A stretch of 64,000 nt of DNA. Origin: Leptospira sp. WS39.C2 (lineage in GTDB: Bacteria > Spirochaetota > Leptospiria > Leptospirales > Leptospiraceae). The notes below the pieces were generated by a model that saw only the letters and a list, made by a program, of their open reading frames with translations, had not been told where the DNA came from and did not search any database. A program made the translations under genes and the position numbers. Positions 35,555-46,317 of the stretch are shown here, one piece after another. The stretch lies in contig NZ_CP162142.1 in assembly GCF_040833965.1 (NCBI RefSeq), positions 1,637,001-1,701,000 of the forward strand. Direction: 5' to 3'. The number at the start of each line of letters is the position of its first letter. Position 1 is the stretch's first letter.

Positions 35555-38249
35555 TCGATTCTCCTTTATTTCCAAGGGTCTCACGTTTATGGGTGATTTG
35601 TTTGGCAAGAGTCACTCGATTGGATTTACTCTCTACTTGGCTAACAACGGTTGATAATTTTCCCAATTTAAAGAAACTGATAGAAGACATGAGTCGTTCC
35701 GCTTGGGCTTGTAACTCTTCCGCAATCGCAGCAAGTTCTTCGGAAGCACTTGCTGACTGTTGTGATACCTGATCGAGTTGGCCCATGGCTTTGTTTACCT
35801 CATTCACACCAGAGGATTGTTCCTGACTTGCAGCTGTAATTTCTTGGACTAAATCGGCTGTTTTGTTGATAGCAGGAACAATTTCTTCAATTAATTTTCC
35901 CGCTGATTCTGCAATTTGAACGGAACTTCCCGCAAGTGTACCAATTTCATTTGCTGATTTTTGTGAACGTTCTGCAAGTTTTCTCACTTCCGAGGCAACA
36001 ACAGCAAATCCTTTTCCATGTTCACCAGCTCTTGCTGCTTCAATTGCAGCATTTAATGCAAGTAAGTTGGTTTGGTAAGCAATGTCTTCTATAATGGAAA
36101 TTTTATCTGCAATTTCCTTCATAGCTTTTACGGTATTTTTAACAGCATCTCCACCTTGTTTTGCATCTTTGGCTGACTTTGTGGCAATTGTATCAGTTTG
36201 TTTTGCATTTTCAGCATTTTGATCAATGGAGGCACCCATCTCTTCTAAGGATGCGGATGTTTCCTCTACAGAAGCAGCTTGTTCACTAGCTCCTTGGGAG
36301 AGTGTACTTGCAGTAGAGGCAACTTCATCTGCAGCTGACACAAGTGCATCCGTATTGGTTCGAACATCATTGATGATATCCACAAGTTTTTTGGCAGTAT
36401 TATTAAACGAGTCTCGTAATTTTGCAAATCCACCTTCATAATGATTGGTGATGAGTTGAGTTAAATCTCCGTTTTCGAGTGCCGCAAGGCCAATGACCAA
36501 ATCATCCACAATGCGAGAAGTTTCAATTGCCAATTTTTTTTGGTCAGTAATGTCAGAGGCAAATTTGATCACTTTATATGGTTTTCCATTTAAATCAAGA
36601 ATGGGGTTGTATGTAGCTTGTAACCAAACTTCTTTTCCACCTTTACCCATACGTTTGTATTCTGCAGTTTGGAACTCTCCCCGAGCAAGGGATGCCCAAA
36701 ATTGTTTGTATTCTTCTGAATTCGAAAAGGTAGGTTCCACAAACATACGATGGTGTTTTCCTTCGATTTCCGATAAGGAATATCCCATTGTGTTTAGAAA
36801 GATTTCATTGGCTGTTAAAATAGTTCCATCAACTGAGAATTCAATGGTTGCTTGTGCCTTATTAATCGCTTCAATTTGGCTAGTATATTCTTGGGTACGT
36901 TTTTTATTTTCAGTGATGTCAGTTGCAAATTTAATGACCTTTGTTGGAACTCCATTGGCATCGAGAATTGGTGTATATGTTGCTTGTAACCAAACTTCTT
37001 TTCCATTTTTCCCAAGTCTTTTGTATTCTGCCGTTTGGTATTCTCCTCGATTTAAATTAGTCCAAAATTGACGATAAGAATCTGAATTTGATTCCTTTGA
37101 ATCGACAAACATGCGGTGGTGTTGTCCCTTGATTTCTTGTAATCCATAACCCATGAGTGTTAAAAAATTCTCATTGGCCGTGAGGATTGTGCCATCCAAT
37201 TTAAACTCAATTGTTGCTTGGGATCTATCTACTGCTCTAGAATGTGCATTTGATTCTGTAACATCAGCCCATTCTACAACACTTCCTAATCGATCTCCTT
37301 TTTCCGTTAGTATTGGATTGGCAATTAACGTGAATTCACGGTTTCCAATTTTGATACTCGTGCGATGTTCAGAAGTAAAGGATGCAAGTAGTTTTCTTTG
37401 ATGGCTAGGATCTTTGTGGTATCCATCGATGTTACTACCCATAAGATTTTTGAGTGAAAAATTACGGATTTGTTTTTGAATATCTACTTCTGAATTTGCA
37501 AACATTTTATGAATCGATTTGTTCATATAAACTACATCTAAATTCAAATCAGAAATCATTACATTTGTAGAAACACTATCCAAAGCAGTTTTGATTTGGA
37601 TGGCTTGTTTTAATGGTTTGTTTATTTGTTTTATAAGCAAAACAAGTAGTAATAAAGAGACTGTTACAAATATTCCCGATGCGATATAAATTGGGAGATC
37701 GTCATTTGTTTTTGATTGAATATTTGATTGAATTTCTTTGAGGTTTGATAAAAAAGAAACCTTTTGTAAATCTTGTAAACTACTTGAATAGTTTTTCCAA
37801 CGAATGGATACATCTGGATTTTTTAGTTCCTTTTGTTTTTTGTTTGTTTGTGATTCTAATTGTGTTAAACTACTGGCAATTGTTTCGAGGTATAAGTTTT
37901 TTTCGTTCACCACTGCATTCAATTTAAGTTTTTCATCATCGTTTTTGAATAAACTTGTGATCTGATCAAAAGATTTATTTAATTTCTCGATATCATATTT
38001 AGTCTTAGCGATGAGTGAACCCTCTGGTTCTGGATAAAAAAGAAGGTTCGTGTAATCTTCATGTATCGACAAACTCAATCGAATGAGATGTGAGATGGCC
38101 TCTGATTTTTGAATTTTATCATTCAAATTTAGATGTGAAGTTTCTCTTTTTGAAAAAATTCCTGCCGTATACAAACTGATCCATAAAGTGAATAATAATC
38201 CGATGGTAAAATATCCGATTAACTTTGTGTTTGTGCTAACTGATTTCAT
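35523..38249 (-). CDS. Methyl-accepting chemotaxis protein with duplicated PAS domains
   Basis: 908 residues. A membrane helix is near residues 10-30, a helical sensor region follows, and a second helix is near 185-210 ([19 protein letters not shown]). Then come a PAS-like segment and two very similar PAS domains of about 122 residues each, marked by KGQHHRMFV and EGKHHRMFV and by [12 protein letters not shown] and [17 protein letters not shown]-like link leads to the signalling domain with the hairpin tip [20 protein letters not shown]. The PAS pair resembles that of Aer/BdlA-type redox receptors, suggesting internal energy or redox sensing. AGGGG precedes the ATG. Confidence 0.9.
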   Translation of the reverse strand: MKSVSTNTKLIGYFTIGLLFTLWISLYTAGIFSKRETSHLNLNDKIQKSEAISHLIRLSLSIHEDYTNLLFYPEPEGSLIAKTKYDIEKLNKSFDQITSLFKNDDEKLKLNAVVNEKNLYLETIASSLTQLESQTNKKQKELKNPDVSIRWKNYSSSLQDLQKVSFLSNLKEIQSNIQSKTNDDLPIYIASGIFVTVSLLLLVLLIKQINKPLKQAIQIKTALDSVSTNVMISDLNLDVVYMNKSIHKMFANSEVDIQKQIRNFSLKNLMGSNIDGYHKDPSHQRKLLASFTSEHRTSIKIGNREFTLIANPILTEKGDRLGSVVEWADVTESNAHSRAVDRSQATIEFKLDGTILTANENFLTLMGYGLQEIKGQHHRMFVDSKESNSDSYRQFWTNLNRGEYQTAEYKRLGKNGKEVWLQATYTPILDANGVPTKVIKFATDITENKKRTQEYTSQIEAINKAQATIEFSVDGTILTANEIFLNTMGYSLSEIEGKHHRMFVEPTFSNSEEYKQFWASLARGEFQTAEYKRMGKGGKEVWLQATYNPILDLNGKPYKVIKFASDITDQKKLAIETSRIVDDLVIGLAALENGDLTQLITNHYEGGFAKLRDSFNNTAKKLVDIINDVRTNTDALVSAADEVASTASTLSQGASEQAASVEETSASLEEMGASIDQNAENAKQTDTIATKSAKDAKQGGDAVKNTVKAMKEIADKISIIEDIAYQTNLLALNAAIEAARAGEHGKGFAVVASEVRKLAERSQKSANEIGTLAGSSVQIAESAGKLIEEIVPAINKTADLVQEITAASQEQSSGVNEVNKAMGQLDQVSQQSASASEELAAIAEELQAQAERLMSSISFFKLGKLSTVVSQVESKSNRVTLAKQITHKRETLGNKGESNDDHGKFQKY

Positions 38250-38250
38250 A

Positions 38251-40464
38251 TTAACCCCTATGGCTATATTGTTTTTGATTTTCTACTGAAATTGTTCTTT
38301 CGAATAAAGAGGGAACATCAATGATTAAAGCAACATTCCCATCTCCTAATATACTTGACCCACTGACTCCCTTTACATGACGGAAAACGGAGCCCATAGG
38401 TTTTATCACGGTTTGGTATTCACCTAATAGCTTTTCAACGACAATGCCTGCTTTTTTGTCACCTTGTCGTACGATGACTATATTTTCCCTAGACTGGTCG
38501 GAAGTTGGTTCACAAGGGTAATAATCTTTTAAACGTAAAAATGGAATTAGATTCCCGCGTAAGGCAAAAAATTGATTTGAATCTGTTTTGTGATCATCAG
38601 AGAAATGCAAACACTCTAAGACCATTTCCATCGGAATGATAAAATGACTTTTGCCAACAGCGACCAAAAATCCTTCTATTATTGCAAGAGTAAGCGGTAA
38701 TCGTAAGAGGAAACGACTCCCTTGGTTTGGAATTGATTTGATTGTGATTGAACCACGTAATGATTCAATATTTTTATAAACAACATCAAGTCCTACACCA
38801 CGACCAGAAACATTTGTAATTTGAGAGGCTGTTGAAAAACCAGGATGGAATAAAAGCCGATAAACTTCTTCCTCTGAGTCGGGTAAATCTCCAGTAACAA
38901 TTCCTTTTTCAATTCCCTTTTGCCAAACTTTTTCCTTTGAAATTCCGTTGCCATCATCAGAAACTTCAATGATGACATTACCTGCTTCATGGTATGCCGT
39001 TAATTTAACAGTGCCTTGTTCTGGTTTGCCATTTTTCGAACGAATTTCAGGAGATTCTAATCCATGGTCACAGGCATTGCGAACCAAATGGGTGAGGGGA
39101 TCACTTAACTTTTCTACTATATTCCGATCCAGTTCGGTTTCATCACCTTCCGTGATGAGTCTAATTTCTTTTTTTAATTCTTTTCCTAAATCCCGTACGA
39201 TCCGAGAATATTTTTGAAAACTTTCCCCAATAGGAACCATTCGTAATTTCAAAGCAATTTCTCTAACTTCATTTAACAGTCGCATAACGACTAGAGAAGA
39301 TTCTTGCAAATTTGGATCTTCTTTCTCACCTATGAGTTGGTTCATATTGGCACATGAAACAACAAGTTCTCCAACTCGGTTGATTAAATTGTCGATTCGT
39401 TTTGAATCAACTTTGATTGTACTCGATTTATGAGTCTCTTTGATTTGGTCTTGGTTTGTGGTATTTGATAAGTTACTAACATTAGGTTCATTCTTACTAT
39501 TGGATTGGATGGAAGAAACAGATGGAATACCAGTTTTTCTCTGTTTAATTTCTTCTAAATAAGCTAAAAAAGTTTGTTCATTTAAAATTTGAATTTCTTT
39601 CCAAACGTTTCCTAGATAAATCTCTTCTTCTGGAAGTTGGTTTGATAAATCAACCAGGTCTTCTATGGAAAAACCAGGAGGGTAGATGTGTAAAAAACTA
39701 TCTGCTTCAATGAAATTAAAAACTTTCTGTACTGTTTCCAAATTTTCTTTAGAATCAAAATTAATTTCAAAACCTAAGTAACAATTTTCCGGATCAAATT
39801 GATTTGGCCCAGGTAAAAATTGATCAATGGATTTGAGTGATATGATAGTGCCAATTTTTTTAAGATAACCTATGAAGGAGATTGGGTCAAGACCATGGGA
39901 AAAAACATTCTGGTTTGGTCGAAATGAAATTAAATAATTTGGAATTCCCCCGGAAAGTTTTAGTGTGCTTGGGTTTGGCTTGTGGATAAGATTTGGATTT
40001 TCTGAGATCGATCCAATTTCTGTTTGTTCCACCAATTTTCCGAAAGGAATGGGATCTGTTTGAATTGTGGATGTTTTATTACCCAAATACGGCTTCATTT
40101 CCTCAAGGATCGATAAACCGTATGAAATTTTATCGTTTGAGATTTGACCTTTTGTTTCCGCTACAACCAAAAAAGACAGATGGTCTTTTGCTTTGAGTAA
40201 AATTTCAGTAAGTGAAGGATGGAATTGGATTTCATGAGAACGTAAGTCATCCAAAAGATTCTCCACAACGTGGGTGAAAGATACTGTGGATTCAAATCCA
40301 AACATTCCTGCAGTACCTTTTATGGTATGAACAACTCTAAAAATAGCATTTAAATCATCATCTGTTGGAAGGGAAGACTCCGTATGAAGTAATATTTTCT
40401 CCATATCTCTCAATAGTTCTTCTGATTCTACGAGATATGCGTCGATTACTTCAGTTAAATCCAT
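38251..40464 (-). CDS. cheA: Chemotaxis histidine kinase CheA
   Basis: 737 residues with the full CheA order. The Hpt domain has the phosphorylated His46 ([16 protein letters not shown]), a CheY/CheB-binding region and linker follow, the dimerisation helices contain [16 protein letters not shown], the ATPase has [22 protein letters not shown] and [12 protein letters not shown], and the C-terminal CheW-like domain ends the chain. It phosphorylates CheY and CheB in response to receptors. Its start overlaps the stop of the STAS gene by one base and its stop is one base from the receptor gene. Confidence 0.95.
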   Translation of the reverse strand: MDLTEVIDAYLVESEELLRDMEKILLHTESSLPTDDDLNAIFRVVHTIKGTAGMFGFESTVSFTHVVENLLDDLRSHEIQFHPSLTEILLKAKDHLSFLVVAETKGQISNDKISYGLSILEEMKPYLGNKTSTIQTDPIPFGKLVEQTEIGSISENPNLIHKPNPSTLKLSGGIPNYLISFRPNQNVFSHGLDPISFIGYLKKIGTIISLKSIDQFLPGPNQFDPENCYLGFEINFDSKENLETVQKVFNFIEADSFLHIYPPGFSIEDLVDLSNQLPEEEIYLGNVWKEIQILNEQTFLAYLEEIKQRKTGIPSVSSIQSNSKNEPNVSNLSNTTNQDQIKETHKSSTIKVDSKRIDNLINRVGELVVSCANMNQLIGEKEDPNLQESSLVVMRLLNEVREIALKLRMVPIGESFQKYSRIVRDLGKELKKEIRLITEGDETELDRNIVEKLSDPLTHLVRNACDHGLESPEIRSKNGKPEQGTVKLTAYHEAGNVIIEVSDDGNGISKEKVWQKGIEKGIVTGDLPDSEEEVYRLLFHPGFSTASQITNVSGRGVGLDVVYKNIESLRGSITIKSIPNQGSRFLLRLPLTLAIIEGFLVAVGKSHFIIPMEMVLECLHFSDDHKTDSNQFFALRGNLIPFLRLKDYYPCEPTSDQSRENIVIVRQGDKKAGIVVEKLLGEYQTVIKPMGSVFRHVKGVSGSSILGDGNVALIIDVPSLFERTISVENQKQYSHRG

Positions 40465-40835
40465 TACGATACTTTCCTTGTTCCGTAACGGAATTCCACT
40501 TCATTTGAGTGTTCCTTTTTTACCTTGATACGATCTCCAAAAAATGAAACTAATCCCAACAAATCCAATACTTTTAGGACAGAAAGAGAATGGTTGTGAA
40601 GTTCTAATATCTGTTGGTCAGTTTGGCATCTTTTTTTTAGAAACATCAATAATTGAATTCCAGATGAATCAATTCTTTCGATCGCACCTAAATTTAATTT
40701 AGTTTTTTTACCTTTTGGTAATTCCCATAATTTAGAGAGTTCTAACCATTCTTTGATATAAGGCACAGTTAGATACCCAGACCAGTGGATTTCAATTCCT
40801 TCTTTGGATGTTTGGATTGTTTGTGCCTGTTCCAT
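40464..40835 (-). CDS. STAS-domain protein within the che operon
   Basis: 123 residues from the ATG at 40835, which overlaps the cheY stop by one base (TGATG); the frame open to 40901 lies inside cheY. The STAS core is seen in GIEIHWSGYLTV, KKTKLNLGAIERIDSSGIQLLMFL. The candidate phosphorylation site is Ser in IDSSGIQ. STAS proteins bind or are phosphorylated by HATPase kinases, so a regulatory partner among the kinases of this operon is likely. It is not a standard chemotaxis component, though STAS genes do occur beside cheA in some bacteria. Confidence 0.8.
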   Translation of the reverse strand: MEQAQTIQTSKEGIEIHWSGYLTVPYIKEWLELSKLWELPKGKKTKLNLGAIERIDSSGIQLLMFLKKRCQTDQQILELHNHSLSVLKVLDLLGLVSFFGDRIKVKKEHSNEVEFRYGTRKVS

Positions 40836-41203
40836 CACGTTGGTAATAATTTCGTAATTGTATCTAACAACTCTTCTGGAGAAAAAGGTTTCGTTAACCA
40901 AGCTTTTGCACCAGCATCCATGCCTTGTTGTTTTTTTTCTGGTTGGGACTCTGTTGTTAACATGATGATTGGAGTGAATTTATATTTTGAATTTTCCTTC
41001 ACTTTTTTAATGAAACTAAGTCCATCCATGTTTGGCATATTCATATCGGAAACTATCAAATCCACAACATTGGATTCTAATTGTTTTAATCCTTCTAGTC
41101 CATCACCTGCTTCGATAAGGTCAAAGTTAGCGTTTTTTAAGTGCACAGAAATTATTTTTCGAAACACAGCGGAGTCGTCGATAATTAGGATCTTTCTATT
41201 CAT
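40835..41203 (-). CDS. cheY: Chemotaxis response regulator CheY
   Basis: 122 residues, a single receiver domain, from the ATG at 41203 with AAAGGAAA upstream. Acidic pocket IIDDS, phosphorylated Asp53 (VSDMNMPNMDG), Thr in MLTTES and Lys in LTKPF are all present. When phosphorylated it binds the flagellar switch. It lies between the receiver-ATPase gene and the STAS gene, with spacings of one base on one side and a one-base overlap on the other. Confidence 0.93.
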   Translation of the reverse strand: MNRKILIIDDSAVFRKIISVHLKNANFDLIEAGDGLEGLKQLESNVVDLIVSDMNMPNMDGLSFIKKVKENSKYKFTPIIMLTTESQPEKKQQGMDAGAKAWLTKPFSPEELLDTITKLLPT

Positions 41204-41204
41204 T

Positions 41205-42497
41205 TTATTTTCCTTTTTGCGTTTGGATTGGAAGAAATACTTCAGCGATGACACAAGATGCTTTTGTTTCAGTAGTGTGATCAATCGCGTTTCGGATAAA
41301 AAACATTCCGTTATGTTTGTGTAATAGAAAATCTACCATCGTAAGACCTAGTCCAAGGCTAAATTTTTCTTTATGATGGAAACTTTCAACAGGGGGATGG
41401 ATTCGATAAAATGGTTCTACTAATTTTTTTTCGGAATGAATGAGTTGTTTTGCATAATCATCTTCAATTAAATTGTTTTTTGCGGACAAACAAAAATATC
41501 CGTCTACAAAGGTTACAAAAATATCAAAGTTGGATTTAGTTTTCGAATATTTTAGACCATTGGTAAAAATTTCATGTAAAATGATTTTGATCGAATTCAA
41601 ATCAACTTCTAATTTTACATTTTGTTTCACTACTGGAAGATTTACTTTAATTTCTTTTTCTTCCATTTCAGAATGAAACTCTAAAACGATTTCAGGAAGA
41701 AGTGTTAGCAATTCATCACTTGTGATTGTTTCAAGTTTGATGTTTTTTTGGATGGTTTCAACAGCTAAATCCAAACCTCGTAACATTGTTCTGTTATGGT
41801 TTTGGTTTTCTGATAATAAATCCCAGAAATCTTTTGGTATTAAATAATTTCTGTCCACTTCCTTTTTCATCTTTTCAATCGAATCGATGATGGTAGTCAT
41901 TGCACCCAAACCTGAACCCTGCATGAGAGTAGTTTTTAAATTGAGTATGGAGTTGAGTTCAGAATTCACTTCATTAGTTTTTCGATGTGATTCCTTATAG
42001 TTTAGCCATTCCAATTGACTTTTGAGTTCTTTTGATTCTTCGTCGATGAGAACTGATTCCATTCTTTTTAAGTAGACGTATTCTAATGCTTTTTCCAAAC
42101 GATCGGCAACAATTTCTACATGTAGTGGTTTGATTAAATAATCATAAACACCCATTTTCATGATTTCAATTATATCGTCTGTATTGTCGATTGCTGTCTG
42201 AACCATAAAAATGGCTCTTGGATCGATTTTCCTTTGTTCGGCGATGAATGTTTTTCCATCCATCACTGGCATCATTAAGTCCACCAAATAGAGGCTATAC
42301 GACTTAATTTTGGCCATTTCTATGGCAATTTTACCGTTTTCTGCAACTTCGTAAGAAACACCTATACGTTTACAAATACCTTCTAAAAGTACCTGGTTTT
42401 CCTTTTTATCTTCAATGATAAGTATAGGTTCTTTAGGCCTACGTAAGTGTTCTGTTTTAGTAACAGAAGAAGTTGTGAAGTCGATCGGTTCCACCAT
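41205..42497 (-). CDS. Receiver domain fused to an atypical HATPase
   Basis: 430 residues. The N-terminal receiver domain has IIEDKKENQ, the phosphorylated Asp73 (VDLMMPVMDG) and DYLIKPL. A coiled-coil linker (150-215) leads to an ATPase domain (IILHEIFTNGLKYSKTKSN, LGLGLTMVDFLL). I see no canonical H-box histidine, so this may be a receiver-controlled ATPase rather than a true kinase, or it may phosphorylate a partner such as the STAS protein two genes on. It is 48 bases after the upstream histidine kinase and one base before cheY. Confidence 0.8.
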   Translation of the reverse strand: MVEPIDFTTSSVTKTEHLRRPKEPILIIEDKKENQVLLEGICKRIGVSYEVAENGKIAIEMAKIKSYSLYLVDLMMPVMDGKTFIAEQRKIDPRAIFMVQTAIDNTDDIIEIMKMGVYDYLIKPLHVEIVADRLEKALEYVYLKRMESVLIDEESKELKSQLEWLNYKESHRKTNEVNSELNSILNLKTTLMQGSGLGAMTTIIDSIEKMKKEVDRNYLIPKDFWDLLSENQNHNRTMLRGLDLAVETIQKNIKLETITSDELLTLLPEIVLEFHSEMEEKEIKVNLPVVKQNVKLEVDLNSIKIILHEIFTNGLKYSKTKSNFDIFVTFVDGYFCLSAKNNLIEDDYAKQLIHSEKKLVEPFYRIHPPVESFHHKEKFSLGLGLTMVDFLLHKHNGMFFIRNAIDHTTETKASCVIAEVFLPIQTQKGK

Positions 42498-42545
42498 ATA
42501 GAATATCGGAAATTCTATTATAAAATTCTAATTGGTTCAATACCT

Positions 42546-44168
42546 TTATTTATAATTTTCTGATAACTTGAGAGTAAAAGTGGATCCTTCACCTAAATGT
42601 GATATGAGTTCGATTTTCCCGCCTAATTTTTCTGCCAGACCTTGCGAAATGGATAATCCAAGGCCTGTACCTTCGATTTTTCCATCATCATTCAGTCTAG
42701 TAAAACTATGAAAAATACGTTTTTGGTCTTCTTCTGAGATACCTGGCCCAAAATCCCGAATCGAAAAATATACACCCTCGTCCGACCATTCGCAATGGAA
42801 CTCGACATAAGAATGATCACCGTACTTGATCGCATTCGAAAGTAAGTTGAGTAAAATTTGTTGGATTTTCCCACTATCGGATCTTAGGTTTTTGGACTGG
42901 ATGGGAGGGAAAAATCGAATTTCCATTCCTTTTGCATTCGCTTGTGGTTGGATTAATTCTAAAGTTTGCCGGCAAATTGTTTCGGGTTTGAATTCGGATA
43001 CTTGGATTTTGATTTGTCCGGATTCAATCTTCATTAAATTTAATATTTCGTTGATCATCTTCAGGAGTCTTGTTCCACCAGAGTAGATATATTGTAAGTA
43101 TTCTTTGCCTGTGACATCTTCTTCTGGTAATTGGATGAGTTTTGAAAATCCTATAATGGAATTGAGGGGAGTTCTTAACTCATGACTGACATGTGCTAAA
43201 AACTCAGTTTTCGCTTTATAGGCGCGTTCCAATTCTTCTTTTGTTCTTGTTAGGTCTAAAGTCCTTTCCAAAATCAAAGACTCTAAAGTTGATTTGTAAC
43301 GATTGAGTTCTGTTAAATCTTTGTCTCGTTGGACAAACAAACCCATCCAGCGACTCACTGTTTGGTAAATGAGTAAGTTTTCATGGTGGATGACAAAATT
43401 GGGAATGTACTTCTGAAATCCCATGATCCCTAAAAATTGATTCTCAAACTTTACGGGAATGAACAATATTGTTTCTGCTTTCGATTCTTGGAAATACCAC
43501 TGTTCTTTTGGTAAGGCTTTATCTTTCGTTAGATAGATAATTTTTCCTTTTTTTAATTTATGAATCCAGCGGTTTATACCTTCCTTTCGCCAATTGATGG
43601 TTTGGAATTTTTTTGGCAATAAGGGATACTCGGTTGATTTTCTTTCGTTTACCCAAATTTCAAATTTATCGTTTTCATCATTTGCGATGTATTTAAGGAA
43701 AAAAATGGAATCCATTTCTGTGAAATAGAGAAGTTGGTAAAGGGCTTGTGGTAAACTCTCTCTAATCGATGGTTTTTGAATGAGAATTTGAATGGAAGAG
43801 GCAACACCTAACTCGAATCGAAGTCGCCAAGCGATTTCTTCTTCTTGTTTTTGTTTGATTGTTATATCTCTTATAAAGAATTTCGAATATTGTTTTTGGT
43901 TTGATTCTGATGGAAATTCAAAATGACCAAAAGACGTTTCCAATACTTTTCCATCTGTTTTGTAAATGACTTCAGTATTAAAATCGTTATTGGAAATTTT
44001 ATTTTTTAGGAAAAATAAAAGATCAAAGTCAGATTCCAATCTTTCAAAGATAGAATTTTTTAATATGAATTGAAAATCTTTGTTTTTAGTATCAATTACT
44101 AAGATTGCCGTACCCCAGTCATTTCCCTCAAGAGAGGCTTTGAATAATGACAAAGGATCTTCGATCAT
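42546..44168 (-). CDS. Hybrid-type sensor histidine kinase (PAS, GAF, HisKA, HATPase)
   Basis: 540 residues, soluble. An N-terminal PAS-like region (about 1-110) is followed by a GAF-like region (120-285) and a coiled coil. The HisKA box is clear (FLAHVSHELRTPLNSIIGF), with N box ILLNLLSNAIKYGD, G1 RDFGPGIS and G2 GTGLGLSISQGLAEK. No receiver is attached, but the next gene encodes one, so the pair may act together. Its start is one base after the ispH stop, which implies shared transcription. The signal sensed is unknown. Confidence 0.88.
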   Translation of the reverse strand: MIEDPLSLFKASLEGNDWGTAILVIDTKNKDFQFILKNSIFERLESDFDLLFFLKNKISNNDFNTEVIYKTDGKVLETSFGHFEFPSESNQKQYSKFFIRDITIKQKQEEEIAWRLRFELGVASSIQILIQKPSIRESLPQALYQLLYFTEMDSIFFLKYIANDENDKFEIWVNERKSTEYPLLPKKFQTINWRKEGINRWIHKLKKGKIIYLTKDKALPKEQWYFQESKAETILFIPVKFENQFLGIMGFQKYIPNFVIHHENLLIYQTVSRWMGLFVQRDKDLTELNRYKSTLESLILERTLDLTRTKEELERAYKAKTEFLAHVSHELRTPLNSIIGFSKLIQLPEEDVTGKEYLQYIYSGGTRLLKMINEILNLMKIESGQIKIQVSEFKPETICRQTLELIQPQANAKGMEIRFFPPIQSKNLRSDSGKIQQILLNLLSNAIKYGDHSYVEFHCEWSDEGVYFSIRDFGPGISEEDQKRIFHSFTRLNDDGKIEGTGLGLSISQGLAEKLGGKIELISHLGEGSTFTLKLSENYK

Positions 44169-44169
44169 A

Positions 44170-45117
44170 TTAATATTGTTTCAATAATTCTTTAGGAAGT
44201 TTAAAACTCATTGTGTCTTCACGACTTTCTGGATAAAGAGATACTTTTGCATTTGGGAAATGTTTCAAAATTTCTTCCACAATCTCATCCACTAAAACTT
44301 GTGGGCTGGATGCACCAGCTGTGATGCCTAAAATTTTGATTCCTGAGCTTAGGATATGGTTCGGATTTACATCTTCTTTTTTTGAAATTTGAAAACTAGC
44401 AGGTCTTGTTTTTTTCGCCAATTGGCAAAGTCTTACAGAATTGGATGAATTTTCTGCACCGATAACAAGCATTGCATCGACCGCTTCTAACATTTTTTGA
44501 ACAGCATCTTGTCTTTCAGTTGTCGCATAACAAATATCATCTTTTTGTGGGTGTTCTACAAATGGAAAAACTTCTTCAATTTTTTTGACAATGTTTTTGG
44601 TGTCTGCCACTGAAAGTGTGGTCTGCATTAAATAAGTAAGTGGTTTGTCAGTAGCAATTTTACCTTTCAAAGATTCTACATCTTCTTCAGATTCCACAAG
44701 AAACATCATCGCTTCTCCCATGGTTCCAATGGCTTCATCGTGCCCTTTATGGCCGATGTAGATGATTTGGTGGCTATCTTTGATATTCCTAGCTTTTTTA
44801 TGGACTCTTGTGACAAGGGGGCAGGTCGCGTCCCCGATTTTCATCTTTCGGTCCGTGGCTTCTTTCACAACTTCTGGGGAGACTCCATGGGCTGAAAATA
44901 CAACTGTAGCTCCGTCTGGGACTTCGCTTAGTTCATTGATGAACTGGATGCCTTTTTTTTTCATTTCTTCCACAACTCTTTGGTTGTGGACAATTTCCTT
45001 TCTCACAAAGAGTGGTTTGCTTGGATTTTCCAAAAAAGCTTGTTCCACATAAGAAATTGCATATTTGACACCTGCACAAAAACCACGTGGGTTTGCTAAA
45101 TAAACCGTTTCTAACAC
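44170..45117 (-). CDS. ispH: 4-hydroxy-3-methylbut-2-enyl diphosphate reductase
   Basis: 315 residues from a GTG at 45117, chosen because AAGGTAGG precedes it and the product then has the standard length; the frame extends to 45201. Three cysteines that hold the iron-sulphur cluster are in PRGFCAGV, DATCPLVT and DDICYATTERQ. GAENSSNSVRL is the substrate-binding motif near the C-terminal part. It catalyses the last step of the methylerythritol phosphate route to isoprenoids. It heads a long operon of signalling genes, which is unexpected for a housekeeping enzyme. Confidence 0.95.
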   Translation of the reverse strand: MLETVYLANPRGFCAGVKYAISYVEQAFLENPSKPLFVRKEIVHNQRVVEEMKKKGIQFINELSEVPDGATVVFSAHGVSPEVVKEATDRKMKIGDATCPLVTRVHKKARNIKDSHQIIYIGHKGHDEAIGTMGEAMMFLVESEEDVESLKGKIATDKPLTYLMQTTLSVADTKNIVKKIEEVFPFVEHPQKDDICYATTERQDAVQKMLEAVDAMLVIGAENSSNSVRLCQLAKKTRPASFQISKKEDVNPNHILSSGIKILGITAGASSPQVLVDEIVEEILKHFPNAKVSLYPESREDTMSFKLPKELLKQY

Positions 45118-45196
45118 GTAAAACCTACCTTTTTTCCAAATCCATTTCCATAGAATTCCTAGGACATATTTTAGAAAAGGGGAAGTTCTGTTTTTA

Positions 45197-45225
45197 TTCA
45201 AATTTTATTTCATTTTCCCTATTAT
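45197..45225 (+). promoter_or_regulatory. Candidate sigma-70 promoter for flaB
   Basis: TTCAAA at 45197-45202 and TATTAT at 45220-45225 are separated by 17 bases and match the -35 and -10 consensus at four and five of six positions. A transcript would start near 45232 and have a leader of about 120 bases before flaB. I could not find a convincing flagellar sigma-28 promoter in this region. Confidence 0.4.
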
Positions 45226-45321
45226 CCTCCCTCCCAGAATGACCGATCCTTATCTTGAAAAGGCCAAGGATGGCCTCTTCGAAAATTCATCAATTTCTTG
45301 GGTTCAAGGTGAAAACTTTGA

Positions 45322-46203
<882 letters not shown>

Positions 46204-46211
46204 TAGGATAA

Positions 46212-46275
46212 GAGAAACTAAAGGCCGGGCAGGGTGGTTGGGGCCCCGTCTTTGGTTTCTCGATTTTCTTTTTTT
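46212..46275 (+). terminator. Intrinsic terminator of flaB
   Basis: GAGAAACTAAAG at 46212-46223 pairs with CTTTGGTTTCTC at 46250-46261 (12 positions, one wobble). A GC-rich inner part (GGGGCCCC and neighbours) can fold further, and a T-rich run follows at 46264-46275. Confidence 0.85.
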
Positions 46276-46317
46276 ATTAATTCCAACAAACCAAACGAGT
46301 GGTTGAAAGTCCTTCAA

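Noticed and set aside
36493..37071. 192-codon open frame on the plus strand
   Set aside because: Antisense to the duplicated PAS region of the chemoreceptor; its internal repeats are those of the PAS copies.
35523..38249. CRISPR or satellite repeat suggested by repeated sequence
   Set aside because: The repeats encode tandem PAS domains in frame and have no spacer structure; no CRISPR array is seen anywhere in the window.
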